From a bacterium (GTDB lineage: Bacteria > Desulfobacterota > Binatia > HRBIN30 > CADEER01), in contig JAHBUY010000005.1 of NCBI GenBank assembly GCA_019637795.1, forward strand, positions 1-64,000: DNA of 64,000 bases, given 5' to 3'. A program made the translations under genes and the position numbers. The notes below the pieces were generated by a model. That model ran no database searches and was not told the DNA's origin. It saw only the letters and a list, made by a program, of their open reading frames with translations. Below are positions 25,192-32,932 of the stretch, piece after piece. Each line of letters begins with the position of its first letter. The first letter of the stretch is position 1.

Positions 25192-26012
25192 TCCGCCGAT
25201 TGCTCGGTGCGACGTTCGCGCTCGCATGCCTCCTGTTGGGCGCCGGGTGTTCGTTCAGCCCGCGGCCGTTCCCTTCGGCATGGACGCTCTCCCTGCCGCG
25301 GACCGAGGTCGGAGACCGGAAGGTGCTGTGGCGGCTCGACCAGCCGCTCGAGCCGGCGAACCGGAGGATCTTCCGCTTCAACGACCTGTTGGATGTCCAC
25401 GTGCTCGAGCCCATCGCCCGCGGCTGGGACGACGTCGTCCCCGACCCGGTGCAGCACGGCTTCAGCAATTTCTTCGACAACCTGCGCTTCCCCATCGTGC
25501 TGGTGAACGATGTGCTGCAGGGCCGCCCGCGCTTGGCAGTGGAGACGATCGCCCGTTTCCAGTGCAACACCTTCCTCGGCGGTCTCGGTTTCGTCGATCT
25601 GGCGCGGGACCTCGGCGTCCCCGCGCACATCCAGGATACCGGTCTGACCTTCGGCCGCTGGGGGATTCCGGCGGGCCCCTTCATCATGCTGCCGTTCTTC
25701 GGCCCGTCGAACGCCCGCGACACCGTCGGATTCGCCGCCGACCTCGGCCTCGCGGTCTACCCCTGGTTCATCACCGTTCCGGGCGTCACCGTGGCGGCGA
25801 GCGGCATCGACGTCGTCAACCGCCGATCGCTGATCCTCGACGAGGTCCGTGCTGCGAAGGACGCGTCGATCGACTACTATACCTTCGTGCGCGACGCGTA
25901 CACGCAACGCCGCGAAAGGCTGGTCCATGGCGAGACGCCGACCAGCGCCGAACAGCGGGACGAGCTGTACGACACGGAGATCTATGAAGACTACATGGAA
26001 GAGGGGAATTGA
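25188..26012 (+). CDS. mlaA: Outer-membrane lipoprotein MlaA (VacJ)
   Basis: A 274-aa lipoprotein with lipobox LGAGC (Cys21). The mature part follows the MlaA/VacJ pattern: EPANRRIFRFNDLLD, NFFDNLRFPIVLVNDVLQG, and WGIPAGPFIMLPFFGPSNARDT. MlaA forms a doughnut in the outer membrane that withdraws outer-leaflet phospholipid and hands it to MlaC. The acidic C-terminus (DELYDTEIYEDYMEE) overlaps the start of mlaC by 29 nt. Having mlaA between mlaD and mlaC differs from enterobacteria, where it is unlinked. Confidence 0.93.
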   Translation: MIRRLLGATFALACLLLGAGCSFSPRPFPSAWTLSLPRTEVGDRKVLWRLDQPLEPANRRIFRFNDLLDVHVLEPIARGWDDVVPDPVQHGFSNFFDNLRFPIVLVNDVLQGRPRLAVETIARFQCNTFLGGLGFVDLARDLGVPAHIQDTGLTFGRWGIPAGPFIMLPFFGPSNARDTVGFAADLGLAVYPWFITVPGVTVAASGIDVVNRRSLILDEVRAAKDASIDYYTFVRDAYTQRRERLVHGETPTSAEQRDELYDTEIYEDYMEEGN

Positions 26013-26628
26013 GCGCGGCGTCGCCGCGCTGCTGCTGACCACGCTGGTCGGCGCGACGCCGCCGGCGGCGGCGCAGTCGCCGTCCCAGGTGGTCGACGCG
26101 CTGGCCAGCCAGGTCATTTCGGTGCTCAAGAACGCGTCCCTGGACAGCCAGCAGAAGCGGACCGAGATCGAGAACATCGCCTACGGGGCGATCGACTTCC
26201 CGACCCTGTGCAAGCTGGTGCTGGCGCGCAACTGGCCGAAGTTCTCGCCCGCCCAGCGCGATCAGTTCGAGCAGGAGTTCCGGCAGCACCTGTCGATGAC
26301 CTACGGCCGCAACGTCGACAACTACAAGAACGAGAAGGTGCAGATCCTCGGCGAACGGCCCGAGGCGCGCGAGGACGTCACCGTGCTGACCAAGATCCTG
26401 CGCGGCGGCGGCGCCGAGGACGTGGTGGTCGACTATCGCCTGCGCCAGAGCAGCGGCCAGTGGAAGATCATCGACGTCATCATCGAGGGCGTCAGCCTGG
26501 TCTCCAACTTCCGCTCGCAATTCCAGGACATCGTCGCCAACGGCGGTCCCGACCGCCTGCTGGTGCTCCTGAAGGAGAAGAACGCCGCCGGCGAGTCCCT
26601 GGCGAAGCCCGAGGACAAGAAGGGCTGA
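25984..26628 (+). CDS. mlaC: Periplasmic phospholipid carrier MlaC
   Basis: A 214-aa exported protein with a signal peptide ending around residue 30 (AAA-QS) and the Tgt2/MlaC fold. Recognisable stretches are LARNWPKFSPAQRDQFEQEF, VVVDYRLRQSSGQWKIIDV and EGVSLVSNFRSQF. MlaC ferries one phospholipid molecule between MlaA and MlaD. The ATG at 25984 has GGAG seven nt upstream and lies inside mlaA, so the operon order is F-E-D-A-C. It ends before a long hairpin shared with the convergent EF-hand gene. Confidence 0.92.
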   Translation: MKTTWKRGIERGVAALLLTTLVGATPPAAAQSPSQVVDALASQVISVLKNASLDSQQKRTEIENIAYGAIDFPTLCKLVLARNWPKFSPAQRDQFEQEFRQHLSMTYGRNVDNYKNEKVQILGERPEAREDVTVLTKILRGGGAEDVVVDYRLRQSSGQWKIIDVIIEGVSLVSNFRSQFQDIVANGGPDRLLVLLKEKNAAGESLAKPEDKKG

Positions 26629-26647
26629 TCACCGAGGCACCGCGCCG

Positions 26648-26703
26648 TGGGAGCACGATCGGAAGGAGCCACTTCCCGCTCCGCTCCGTTCTCCGCGCTC
26701 CCA
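26648..26703. terminator. Bidirectional hairpin between convergent mlaC and EF-hand genes
   Basis: TGGGAGC (26648-26654) pairs with GCTCCCA (26697-26703), with a further GGAGC/GCTCC stem inside. It lies in the 90 bp between two convergent stop codons. There is no U-tract on either side. Confidence 0.45.
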
Positions 26704-26718
26704 GCGTCGCGGGTCGTC

Positions 26719-27201
26719 TCAGAATTTCTTGTTGATGATGTTCGGGACGACGACCGGCAGGTCGACGTTCTGCATCAGCGTCGTCTGCGCCCAGCGCTCG
26801 TGCTCCTGCCTGCGCAGGACGCCGTCGTGGTCCTGGTCGGCGGCGCTGAACACCGACCGGATGGTCGGCGACCGGTCCGCCTCCTCGGCGGTGATGACGC
26901 CGTCCTGATTCGTGTCGGCGCTCGCCCATTCCTTCGCGCGCTCGCCGAGGTAGGTCGCGATCTCGGTGACGGTGACGATGTTGTCGCCGTCCTTGTCGAC
27001 GGCCGCGAAGGTGGTCGAGGAGAACCCGCCCTTGATCGCCTCGTCCTGGGTCAGGCCGCCGCTCTGATCGAGGTCGGCGGTCTGGAAGCGGACCCGGATG
27101 TCCGGCGGCAGCAGGTCCGGCGTCGCCGCCGGGGTCTGCGCCCGCGCCGGGGAGAGAGCGGCGAGAAGGGCGGCGGCAGCGAGCAGCGGCGCCCGGGTCA
27201 T
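26719..27201 (-). CDS. Secreted EF-hand protein
   Basis: A 160-aa protein with a signal peptide (about 1-21, ending ARA) and four calcium-binding loops in sequence: DLDQSGGLTQDE, DKDGDNIVTVTE, DTNQDGVITAEE and DQDHDGVLRRQE. All four keep Asp at position 1 and Glu at position 12, so four calcium ions could bind. The C-terminus VVVPNIINKKF is unusual for the fold. The start overlaps the stop of the DUF1269 gene by 4 bp. Its periplasmic role, perhaps calcium buffering or sensing, is not known. Confidence 0.83.
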   Translation of the reverse strand: MTRAPLLAAAALLAALSPARAQTPAATPDLLPPDIRVRFQTADLDQSGGLTQDEAIKGGFSSTTFAAVDKDGDNIVTVTEIATYLGERAKEWASADTNQDGVITAEEADRSPTIRSVFSAADQDHDGVLRRQEHERWAQTTLMQNVDLPVVVPNIINKKF

Positions 27202-27695
27202 GCGCCCGCCTTGCCGGCGGCGAGCGCCGTCTGCAGCTTGGCCTCGTCCTCGTGGCTGAGCGAGGTCTTGAGCACCGTGCCGCCCAGGCCGCGGATCGCC
27301 TCCAGCACCTTGTCGGGCGTCGCCTTGCGCACCAGGACGAAGAGCGCCGAGGACCCCGGCTGCAGGGTGCCGGCGAGCTCCTTCATGAAATTGTCGTCGA
27401 TGCCGATGTCCGACAGCGCGCCCGCCGCCGCCCCGGCCGCGGCGCCCACCGCGGCGCCGAGCAGCGGGCTGAGGAAGATGGTGCCGATGAGCAGGCCCCA
27501 GAAGCCGCCCCCGACGGCGCCGGCCGCCGACAGCGGGTAGCTCTGGTGCAGCTTCACCTTGCCGTCGGCCTTCTTCACCGCCACCACGGCGTCCTCGAGG
27601 TCGATGAGATAGTCCTTCTGCATCTTCAGCAGTTGGATGCGCACCTCGTCGGCCTTGAATTCGCTGTCGTATCCGATGACCACCAGCTCGCTCAT
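27198..27695 (-). CDS. DUF1269 domain-containing membrane-associated protein
   Basis: A 165-aa protein matching the DUF1269 pattern: N-terminal EFKADEVRIQLLKMQKDYLIDLEDAVVAV, then a Gly/Ala-rich hydrophobic hairpin (about 57-95, AAGAVGGGFWGLLIG and GAAAGAAAGAL), then SSALFVLVRKATPDKVLEAI. The glycine-rich part resembles glycine-zipper segments. Function is unknown in the family. It heads a two-gene operon with the EF-hand protein (4-bp overlap) and is divergent from apaG. Confidence 0.85.
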   Translation of the reverse strand: MSELVVIGYDSEFKADEVRIQLLKMQKDYLIDLEDAVVAVKKADGKVKLHQSYPLSAAGAVGGGFWGLLIGTIFLSPLLGAAVGAAAGAAAGALSDIGIDDNFMKELAGTLQPGSSALFVLVRKATPDKVLEAIRGLGGTVLKTSLSHEDEAKLQTALAAGKAGA

Positions 27696-27838
27696 GCGGC
27701 CTCTCCTCGCGTCGCCTTCACGACCCGTTCATAGCTCGGCGCCGCCCGTCCCGCCATGGCGGGGGCGGCCCGGCGGGGCGCCGCGCCCGGGCGCCGGGTC
27801 CGGTTGACCCCTTGCGTCATTCCCGCTACCCCGCCCCT

Positions 27839-28228
27839 GTGTTCACGTCCGAGGCGGTCACCCGCGGAATCCGCGTGCGGGCGGAATCGAGCTACGTGCC
27901 GGAGCGCTCGGAACCCGAGCGGGGCAGTTGGTTCTTCATCTACACCGTCGAGGTGGCCAACGTCGGCAACGAGACGGCGCAGTTGGTGAGCCGGCACTGG
28001 ATCATCACCGATGCCGACGGCACGGTGCGCGAGGTGCGCGGCCCCGGGGTCGTCGGCGAGCAGCCGACGCTCGAGCCGGGCCAGTCGTTCACCTACACGT
28101 CCGCCTGTCCACTCGAGACGCCGTTCGGGACGATGCACGGCACGTACCAGATGGTCACCACCAGCGGCGAGCGCTTCGACGCCGAGATCGCCCCGTTCTC
28201 GCTCGGCGAGCCGCACGCCATCAACTGA
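27839..28228 (+). CDS. apaG: ApaG family protein
   Basis: A 129-aa single-domain immunoglobulin-like protein. Diagnostic stretches are SRHWIITDADGTVREVRGPGVVGEQP and YTSACPLETPFGTMHGTY. ApaG has been linked to cobalt/magnesium resistance and to nucleotide binding, but its molecular role is unsettled. GTG at 27839 is chosen because the N-terminus then matches the family; TTG at 27812 would add nine residues. Neither start has a ribosome-binding site. TTGACC at 27804 would place a transcript start close to the GTG, so a leaderless message is possible. The next gene begins 17 nt downstream. Confidence 0.88.
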   Translation: MFTSEAVTRGIRVRAESSYVPERSEPERGSWFFIYTVEVANVGNETAQLVSRHWIITDADGTVREVRGPGVVGEQPTLEPGQSFTYTSACPLETPFGTMHGTYQMVTTSGERFDAEIAPFSLGEPHAIN

Positions 28229-28245
28229 GGCGCCGGAGGTTTCCC

Positions 28246-28794
28246 ATGTTGAACCCGCGCGATTGCGTCCTCTACAGCGGCGGCCTGCGCGGCGCCGAGG
28301 CGGCGTTCGGCGCCTGCGCCGAACGCTACGGCGTCGAGGAGGTGAACTTCACCTTCGAGGGCCACCAGATCGAACGCCAGCGCGGCGTCCGCACCCTCAG
28401 CCACGCCGAGCTGCTGCACGGCGACGTCAGCCTCGCCTACGTCTCGAAGCTGATGCGCCGCCACTACCCGGAAACCGACTACATCAAGCGCGTGCTGCAG
28501 AGCATCTGGCACCAGGTGAACAACGCGCAGGAGATCTACGCCATCGGCACCGTGCTCGAGGACGATACGGTGATGGGCGGCACCGGCTGGGGCGCCGAGT
28601 TCGGCAAGCTGTGCAACAAGCCGGTGTACGTGTTCGACCAGCAACGCGACCAGTGGCTGGGCTGGACCGGCACCGCCTGGCAGCCCGGCGAGCCGACGAT
28701 CACCCATCCGCACTTCTGCGGCAGCGGTACCCGCCACCTGCGCGACAACGGCCAGGCGGCGATCGACGCGCTGTTCAAGCGCTCCTTCTCCTGA
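28246..28794 (+). CDS. Uncharacterised protein with SLOG/Rossmann-like features
   Basis: A 182-aa protein I cannot assign to a named family. It opens with a strand and glycine loop, CVLYSGGLRGAEAAFGACAER, and has a late GGTGWGAEFGKLCNKPVYVFDQ element. Together these resemble SLOG-superfamily nucleotide-sensing proteins, in which a GGxxG loop and a GxGxE segment hold a ligand. It ends PHFCGSGTRHLRDNGQAAIDALFKRS. A good ribosome-binding site (GCCGGAGGTT) precedes the ATG, and the gene probably shares an mRNA with apaG. The SLOG comparison is by pattern only. Confidence 0.55.
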   Translation: MLNPRDCVLYSGGLRGAEAAFGACAERYGVEEVNFTFEGHQIERQRGVRTLSHAELLHGDVSLAYVSKLMRRHYPETDYIKRVLQSIWHQVNNAQEIYAIGTVLEDDTVMGGTGWGAEFGKLCNKPVYVFDQQRDQWLGWTGTAWQPGEPTITHPHFCGSGTRHLRDNGQAAIDALFKRSFS

Positions 28795-28800
28795 CGGCTC

Positions 28801-28841
28801 CCCGCGACGGGCCGCGCCGAACGCGGCCCGCCAGCCGCGGG
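28801..28841. terminator. Nested hairpin between convergent genes
   Basis: The inner stem GGGCCGCG/CGCGGCCC (28809-28816 with 28822-28829, loop CCGAA) sits inside an outer CCCGCG/CGCGGG pair (28801-28806 with 28836-28841). It fills most of the gap between two convergent genes and has no U-tract. Confidence 0.5.
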
Positions 28842-28844
28842 ACA

Positions 28845-29963
28845 CTAGCTCGCGGCGCCGAGGACCCACGCCGCGGTATCGCGCGGCAGCTCGGGCATGT
28901 GGGCGAGGAACTCCTGCACGTCCTCGCCGACCAGCTTGCCGCCGAGGTTTTCGCGCAGGAACGAGTGGAAGTGGGTGGCGACGCGCTCGCTGAGCAGGCC
29001 GCAGCGGCGCAGCGTCGGCACCACGAAGCCCTGCACCGGCCCGAGCCGGCGCCCCAGCGTGGCATCGCGCAGCAGCTCCTCGCGCTCGCGCGCCAGGCAG
29101 GCGAACAGCTCGTTGGTGTCCACCCCCGCCTCCTCCCAGATGCGCAGCGCGGCGGTGAACAGCGTCTGCTGGTTGCGGCTGTCGATCAGCGTCCGCGCCG
29201 CCTCCAGGGCGAAGTCCTCCAACTCGGCGCGCTGCGCGTCGCCGAGCTCCGGAACGCAGCGCTCGACGTACTGCACGCCGTAGGCGTGATGGCGCGACTC
29301 GTCGCGCGCCACATAGGTGAGCAGATCCTTCAGCAGCGGCTCCTCGGTGAGGTTGCGCATCTCGCGGAAGCTGTAGAGGGCGAGGCCCTCGACCACGATC
29401 TGCATGCCGACCAGCTTCTTCAGCCAGTCGTCGGTCTGCAGCGTCGTGTCCAGCACCTGCTTCACCGGCTCGGCGATCGGCCGCACCTCGTCGAGCTTCT
29501 TGATGTACCTGGCGAAGACCTCGACGTGGCGCGCCTCGTCCATGGTCTGGGTGGCGGCGTAGAACTTGGCGTCGGTGTGCGGCACCGCGTTGACGAGCTG
29601 CGCCGCCACCATCAGCGCCCCCTGCTCGCCGTGCAGGAAGTTGCTCAGGCGGAAGGCGGCCGTGCGGCGGGTGACCTCCCAGCGGGTGGCCTCCGGCAGC
29701 GCCTGCCAGTACGAGCTGCGTTCGATCGGCACCGCCGTCCCGAGCGGCGTGCTGGCGAAGCGCTCGAGGTCGATCGGCCGGTCCCAGTCGAGGTCGCGCT
29801 CGCCCACCCATTGCGCCTCGGTCGCCTTCACGTAGAGCCGGCGCAGCTCCTCGACCTGCGGTTCGTAGTTCCATTGGAAGACGACCTGCATCGCCGTGTC
29901 GTACCCCGGCTCCTGCGTCGGGGTCTCGAGGCTGAAGGCGTGATTCGTCGTGTCGCTGTTCAT
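28845..29963 (-). CDS. Ferritin-like diiron protein
   Basis: A 372-aa protein with the complete four-helix diiron set: Glu113 (HGEQGAL), Glu143xxHis146 (DEARH), Glu192 (VEGLAL) and Glu222xxHis225 (DESRH). This is the ligand plan of ribonucleotide reductase R2, acyl-ACP desaturase and AurF-type oxygenases. No radical-site tyrosine or desaturase extension can be assigned, so the reaction is open; oxidation of an acyl or aromatic substrate is plausible. ATG at 29963 follows GGAGGA at 7-8 nt. It lies 46 nt downstream of the GntR regulator gene on the same strand, probably in one operon. Confidence 0.82.
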   Translation of the reverse strand: MNSDTTNHAFSLETPTQEPGYDTAMQVVFQWNYEPQVEELRRLYVKATEAQWVGERDLDWDRPIDLERFASTPLGTAVPIERSSYWQALPEATRWEVTRRTAAFRLSNFLHGEQGALMVAAQLVNAVPHTDAKFYAATQTMDEARHVEVFARYIKKLDEVRPIAEPVKQVLDTTLQTDDWLKKLVGMQIVVEGLALYSFREMRNLTEEPLLKDLLTYVARDESRHHAYGVQYVERCVPELGDAQRAELEDFALEAARTLIDSRNQQTLFTAALRIWEEAGVDTNELFACLAREREELLRDATLGRRLGPVQGFVVPTLRRCGLLSERVATHFHSFLRENLGGKLVGEDVQEFLAHMPELPRDTAAWVLGAAS

Positions 29964-30009
29964 CGGATGCTCCTCCATGGGCCGTCGCCGGCTCGAGATG
30001 TGCGGTCGC

Positions 30010-30759
30010 TCAGGAGGCGACGCGATTCCGTTTGCCGCCGCGCGGGCGCAGCCCGGCCTCGCCGACCGCCGCGACCACGTCCTGCAGCGCCGCCAGCGCG
30101 TCGGTCGGCCGCCCCGCCTCCAGCGCCGCCAGGCAGCGATCCATCGTCGGCACGATGTGGCCGGGATCGCGCCGCAGGTCGCGCCGCGCCTGGCGCATCG
30201 GTTGCGAGCGCAGGAACTCGGTCGTCCTGCGCGCCAGCATCTGCCACACCGGGTTGGCCGTCATGTCGGCGACCAGCTCGAACACCTGCCGCGCGGCTTC
30301 GAACCGCTCTTCGCGCTCGCGGCCCTCGTCGGCGACGAGCGCGCGCAGGCTGCGCAGGGCCGCCAGTTGCGCCGGGCGGAAACGCGCCACCGCCAGCCGC
30401 GCCATCTCGACGAACAGCGGATTCAGCACCTCGGCGACGTCGGCCATGGCGCGCGCGTCGGTCCGCCCGCCGCGGTGGATGATGTGCGGCAGGACGCTGA
30501 GCGACCAGTGGGCCAGCGGCTGCACGATCGCCCCCGCCCCCTGGCGCACGCGCACCAGCCCGAGGCCCTCCAGGACCTTGATCGCCTCGCGCACCGAGGT
30601 GCGGTTGACCTGGAACTCCAGCGCCAACTCGCGCTCCGGCGGCAGTCGCTTGCCGACCGCGAAGCGCCCGTCGAGCACCGCGTCGCGGAGCTGCTCCGCG
30701 ACCGACTCGTGGATCCGTCGCCGCACCGGCGGCCGAAAGGGCACCACGCGCTCAGCCAT
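30010..30759 (-). CDS. GntR-family regulator, FadR subfamily
   Basis: A 249-aa regulator. The winged helix at about 13-78 includes LPPERELALEFQVNRTSVREAIKVLEGLGLV, the GntR signature. The rest is an all-helical FCD/FadR-type ligand domain with His residues that could hold a metal. FadR-subfamily members usually sense organic acids or acyl-CoA. ATG at 30759 is chosen by comparison with the family. A matching operator lies inside the promoter just upstream, which suggests autorepression. Targets would be itself, the diiron gene behind it, and perhaps the divergent MFS gene. Confidence 0.88.
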   Translation of the reverse strand: MAERVVPFRPPVRRRIHESVAEQLRDAVLDGRFAVGKRLPPERELALEFQVNRTSVREAIKVLEGLGLVRVRQGAGAIVQPLAHWSLSVLPHIIHRGGRTDARAMADVAEVLNPLFVEMARLAVARFRPAQLAALRSLRALVADEGREREERFEAARQVFELVADMTANPVWQMLARRTTEFLRSQPMRQARRDLRRDPGHIVPTMDRCLAALEAGRPTDALAALQDVVAAVGEAGLRPRGGKRNRVAS

Positions 30760-30768
30760 CGAAGTCGG

Positions 30769-30797
30769 GTTATTGAATGGTCCAACCAATTAGTCAA
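30769..30797 (-). promoter_or_regulatory. Promoter of the GntR gene
   Basis: Read on the minus strand, TTGACT (30792-30797), a 17-bp spacer and AATAAC (30769-30774) form a sigma-70 type promoter. The predicted transcript start is only about 3 nt before the ATG at 30759, so the message may be nearly leaderless. Confidence 0.5.
30778..30788. promoter_or_regulatory. FadR-type GntR operator TGGTCCAACCA
   Basis: The sequence fits the FadR-subfamily consensus TNGTNNNACNA exactly, with inverted TGGT and ACCA half-sites. It lies within the spacer between the -35 and -10 boxes of the GntR gene, 79 bp upstream of the MFS gene. Bound regulator should block RNA polymerase. Confidence 0.65.
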
Positions 30798-30866
30798 CCG
30801 GGCCGACCGACCGGCCCGTGCCGGCCCCTTGCCTTTCCCCCTCCCCACCCCGCATACCCGCCGCGC

Positions 30867-32111
30867 ATGGAGCGGCAGCGGGGCGTGCTCGGCGAATCCT
30901 GGCAGGCGTGGGTGGCGCTCGCCGTCGGCGTCGTCGCCATCAGCGCCCACACCGCGTCGTCGATGACCTTCTCGGTGCTGATGAAACCGATGTTGGCCGA
31001 GATGGGCTGGGAGCGGACGGATTTCGCCGGCGCCATGACGCTGCGCATGTCGGTGATGGTGCTGGTGTTGGCGTTCGCCGGGTTGCTCACGGACCGCATC
31101 GGGGCGCGCCTGGTGTTGGCGGCGGGCGCGCTGATCATCGGCCTCGGCAACGTCGGCCTGTCGTTCGTGCATTCGCTGCCGGGGCTCTACGGCGTCATGG
31201 CCTGGCTCGGGCCCGGCCAGGCGGCGATCGGGTCCGTGGCCGCCTCCGCGTTGGTGCTGCGCCTGTTCCAGCGACGGCGCAACCTCGCCATCGGCATCCT
31301 GAACGGCGGCGACAACCTCTTGAACAGCGGTATCTACCCGGCGGCGGCGGCGCTGTTGGCGCTGTGGGGCTGGCGCTGGACGATCGCCAGCCTCGGCGCC
31401 GCCTACTTCGTGCTCGCCGCGCTGATCCTGCTGGTGTTGCGGCCCGGCGCGACGGCCGAGGACGAGGCGCCGCGCGGCCCGGTGCGGCTGCGCGACGTGC
31501 CGTGGCGCGACCCGCGCCTGTGGGTGCTCTGCCTCGCCTACGCCGGGATCTACGCGTTCATCACCTCGGTGCAGCTCCACCTGCACGCCTTCCTCACCGA
31601 CATCGGCCACACGCCCGCCGAGGCGGCGAACGTGCTCGGCACCCTCACCCTCGTCGGCGCCGTCGGCGCGCCGCTGTTCGGCTGGTTCGCCGGCCGCACC
31701 TCGGCGCGGCTCGGCCTGCTGGTGGTCGTGGTCGGGCTGGCGGCGAGCTCGCTGGTGCTGTGGAACGCGCGCACGATCCCCGCCTTCACCGCCTGGGCAG
31801 TGGCCTACGGCCTGGTGAACAGCGGCGTCGTCGCCTTGCTGACCCTCGTCCTCGCCGAGCTGTTCGGCGCGGCGCGGATCGGCCGTCTCATGGGCGTGGC
31901 GATGGTGGCCTGCATGAGCGCCACCATGGCCGGCAACATGTTCGCCGCCCAGGTGTTCGATCGCGTCGGCGACTACCGCCCGGCGTGGCAGGCGTATTCG
32001 GCGCTGATGGGCCTGACGCTCCTCCCCACCATCTGGCTGTGGCGCCAGTCGGTGGTCGCCAGGACCGACGCCGACACCGAACCAGCCGCTGCGACATCCA
32101 ACCCGGCATGA
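30867..32111 (+). CDS. MFS transporter
   Basis: A 414-aa major facilitator with twelve predicted membrane segments and the inter-helix motif LTDRIGARLVL (about 73-83). The central loop (about 195-220) is charged. The overall plan resembles monocarboxylate or oxalate-formate antiporter-type members, so an organic acid substrate is a guess. It is divergent from the GntR gene with the operator between them. Its stop overlaps the start of the dockerin/P460-like gene by 4 bp (ATGA), which is unusual because that product is secreted. Confidence 0.87.
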   Translation: MERQRGVLGESWQAWVALAVGVVAISAHTASSMTFSVLMKPMLAEMGWERTDFAGAMTLRMSVMVLVLAFAGLLTDRIGARLVLAAGALIIGLGNVGLSFVHSLPGLYGVMAWLGPGQAAIGSVAASALVLRLFQRRRNLAIGILNGGDNLLNSGIYPAAAALLALWGWRWTIASLGAAYFVLAALILLVLRPGATAEDEAPRGPVRLRDVPWRDPRLWVLCLAYAGIYAFITSVQLHLHAFLTDIGHTPAEAANVLGTLTLVGAVGAPLFGWFAGRTSARLGLLVVVVGLAASSLVLWNARTIPAFTAWAVAYGLVNSGVVALLTLVLAELFGAARIGRLMGVAMVACMSATMAGNMFAAQVFDRVGDYRPAWQAYSALMGLTLLPTIWLWRQSVVARTDADTEPAAATSNPA

Positions 32112-32815
32112 TCATCGCGCACCTGCGTTCCGCGCTCGTCGCCGCCGCGACGGCCCTGCTGCTGCCCGCCGCCGCGCCGGCGGCCTGTGCCGACTGCGAC
32201 GGCGATGGCCGCGTGACCATCAACGAGCTCATCACCGGCATCGCCATCGCCCTCGGCAGCAGCGAGCTGGCGAGCTGCCCGGCGTTCGACGGCGACGGCA
32301 ACGGCACCGTCTCGATCGACGAGCTGATCGCCGCCATCGGCGCCGCGCTCGACGGCTGCGACGACGCCACCGCGCCGACGTCGACGCCGACCCCGACCGT
32401 CGCCCCGACGCCGGCCGCGCCGCCGCCGAGCGACCCCGACGGGCTGCTGCGCTGGCTGCAGGCGGGCAGCTATCTCGACTGGGCGGCCGAGTCCGCCCCG
32501 CACCCCTCGGCCGGTCCGCACGGCGGCCGCGTCCGCACCTTCCTCAACCCCGAGCTCTTCGCCTCGCTCGACGCCGGCGAGGCGCAGCATCCCGCCGGCG
32601 CCGCCGCGGTGAAGGAGCTCTACTTCAACGGCGACACCGTCCGCGGCTGGGCGGTGATGGTGAAGCTGCAGGCCGACAGCGACCGCGGCCGCGGCTGGTA
32701 CTGGTACGAGACCTTCGGCAGCGGCGCCCCGCTCGAGGGCGTCGGATTGGGAACCTGCACCGGCTGCCACTCGGCCGGCCGCGACTTCGTCCGCATCCCC
32801 TTCCCCCTCCAGTGA
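32108..32815 (+). CDS. Secreted dockerin-like and cytochrome P460-like protein
   Basis: A 235-aa exported protein with a signal peptide (about 1-26). Two dockerin type I-like calcium repeats follow: DCDGDGRVTINELITGIAIAL (about 29-49) and DGDGNGTVSIDELIAAIGAAL (about 61-81). A Thr/Pro linker (about 88-107) connects to a domain whose C-terminal end has one haem-binding CTGCH followed by SAGRDFVRIPFPL, and a GWAVMVKLQ strand, as in cytochrome P460-family proteins. Fusing a dockerin module to a haem domain is unusual. The gene is translationally coupled to the MFS gene. Confidence 0.65.
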   Translation: MIIAHLRSALVAAATALLLPAAAPAACADCDGDGRVTINELITGIAIALGSSELASCPAFDGDGNGTVSIDELIAAIGAALDGCDDATAPTSTPTPTVAPTPAAPPPSDPDGLLRWLQAGSYLDWAAESAPHPSAGPHGGRVRTFLNPELFASLDAGEAQHPAGAAAVKELYFNGDTVRGWAVMVKLQADSDRGRGWYWYETFGSGAPLEGVGLGTCTGCHSAGRDFVRIPFPLQ

Positions 32816-32932
32816 CCAGCGCCGGCGGCGTCGCCCGACGGGCGCCCCCGGATGGCGTGGATTGTTCGTTTACTCCGCCTTTTCGGCCGTGGTAGGCCGC
32901 CCCTGAGGGGCAGCAGCTCCGAGGGGGGATCC

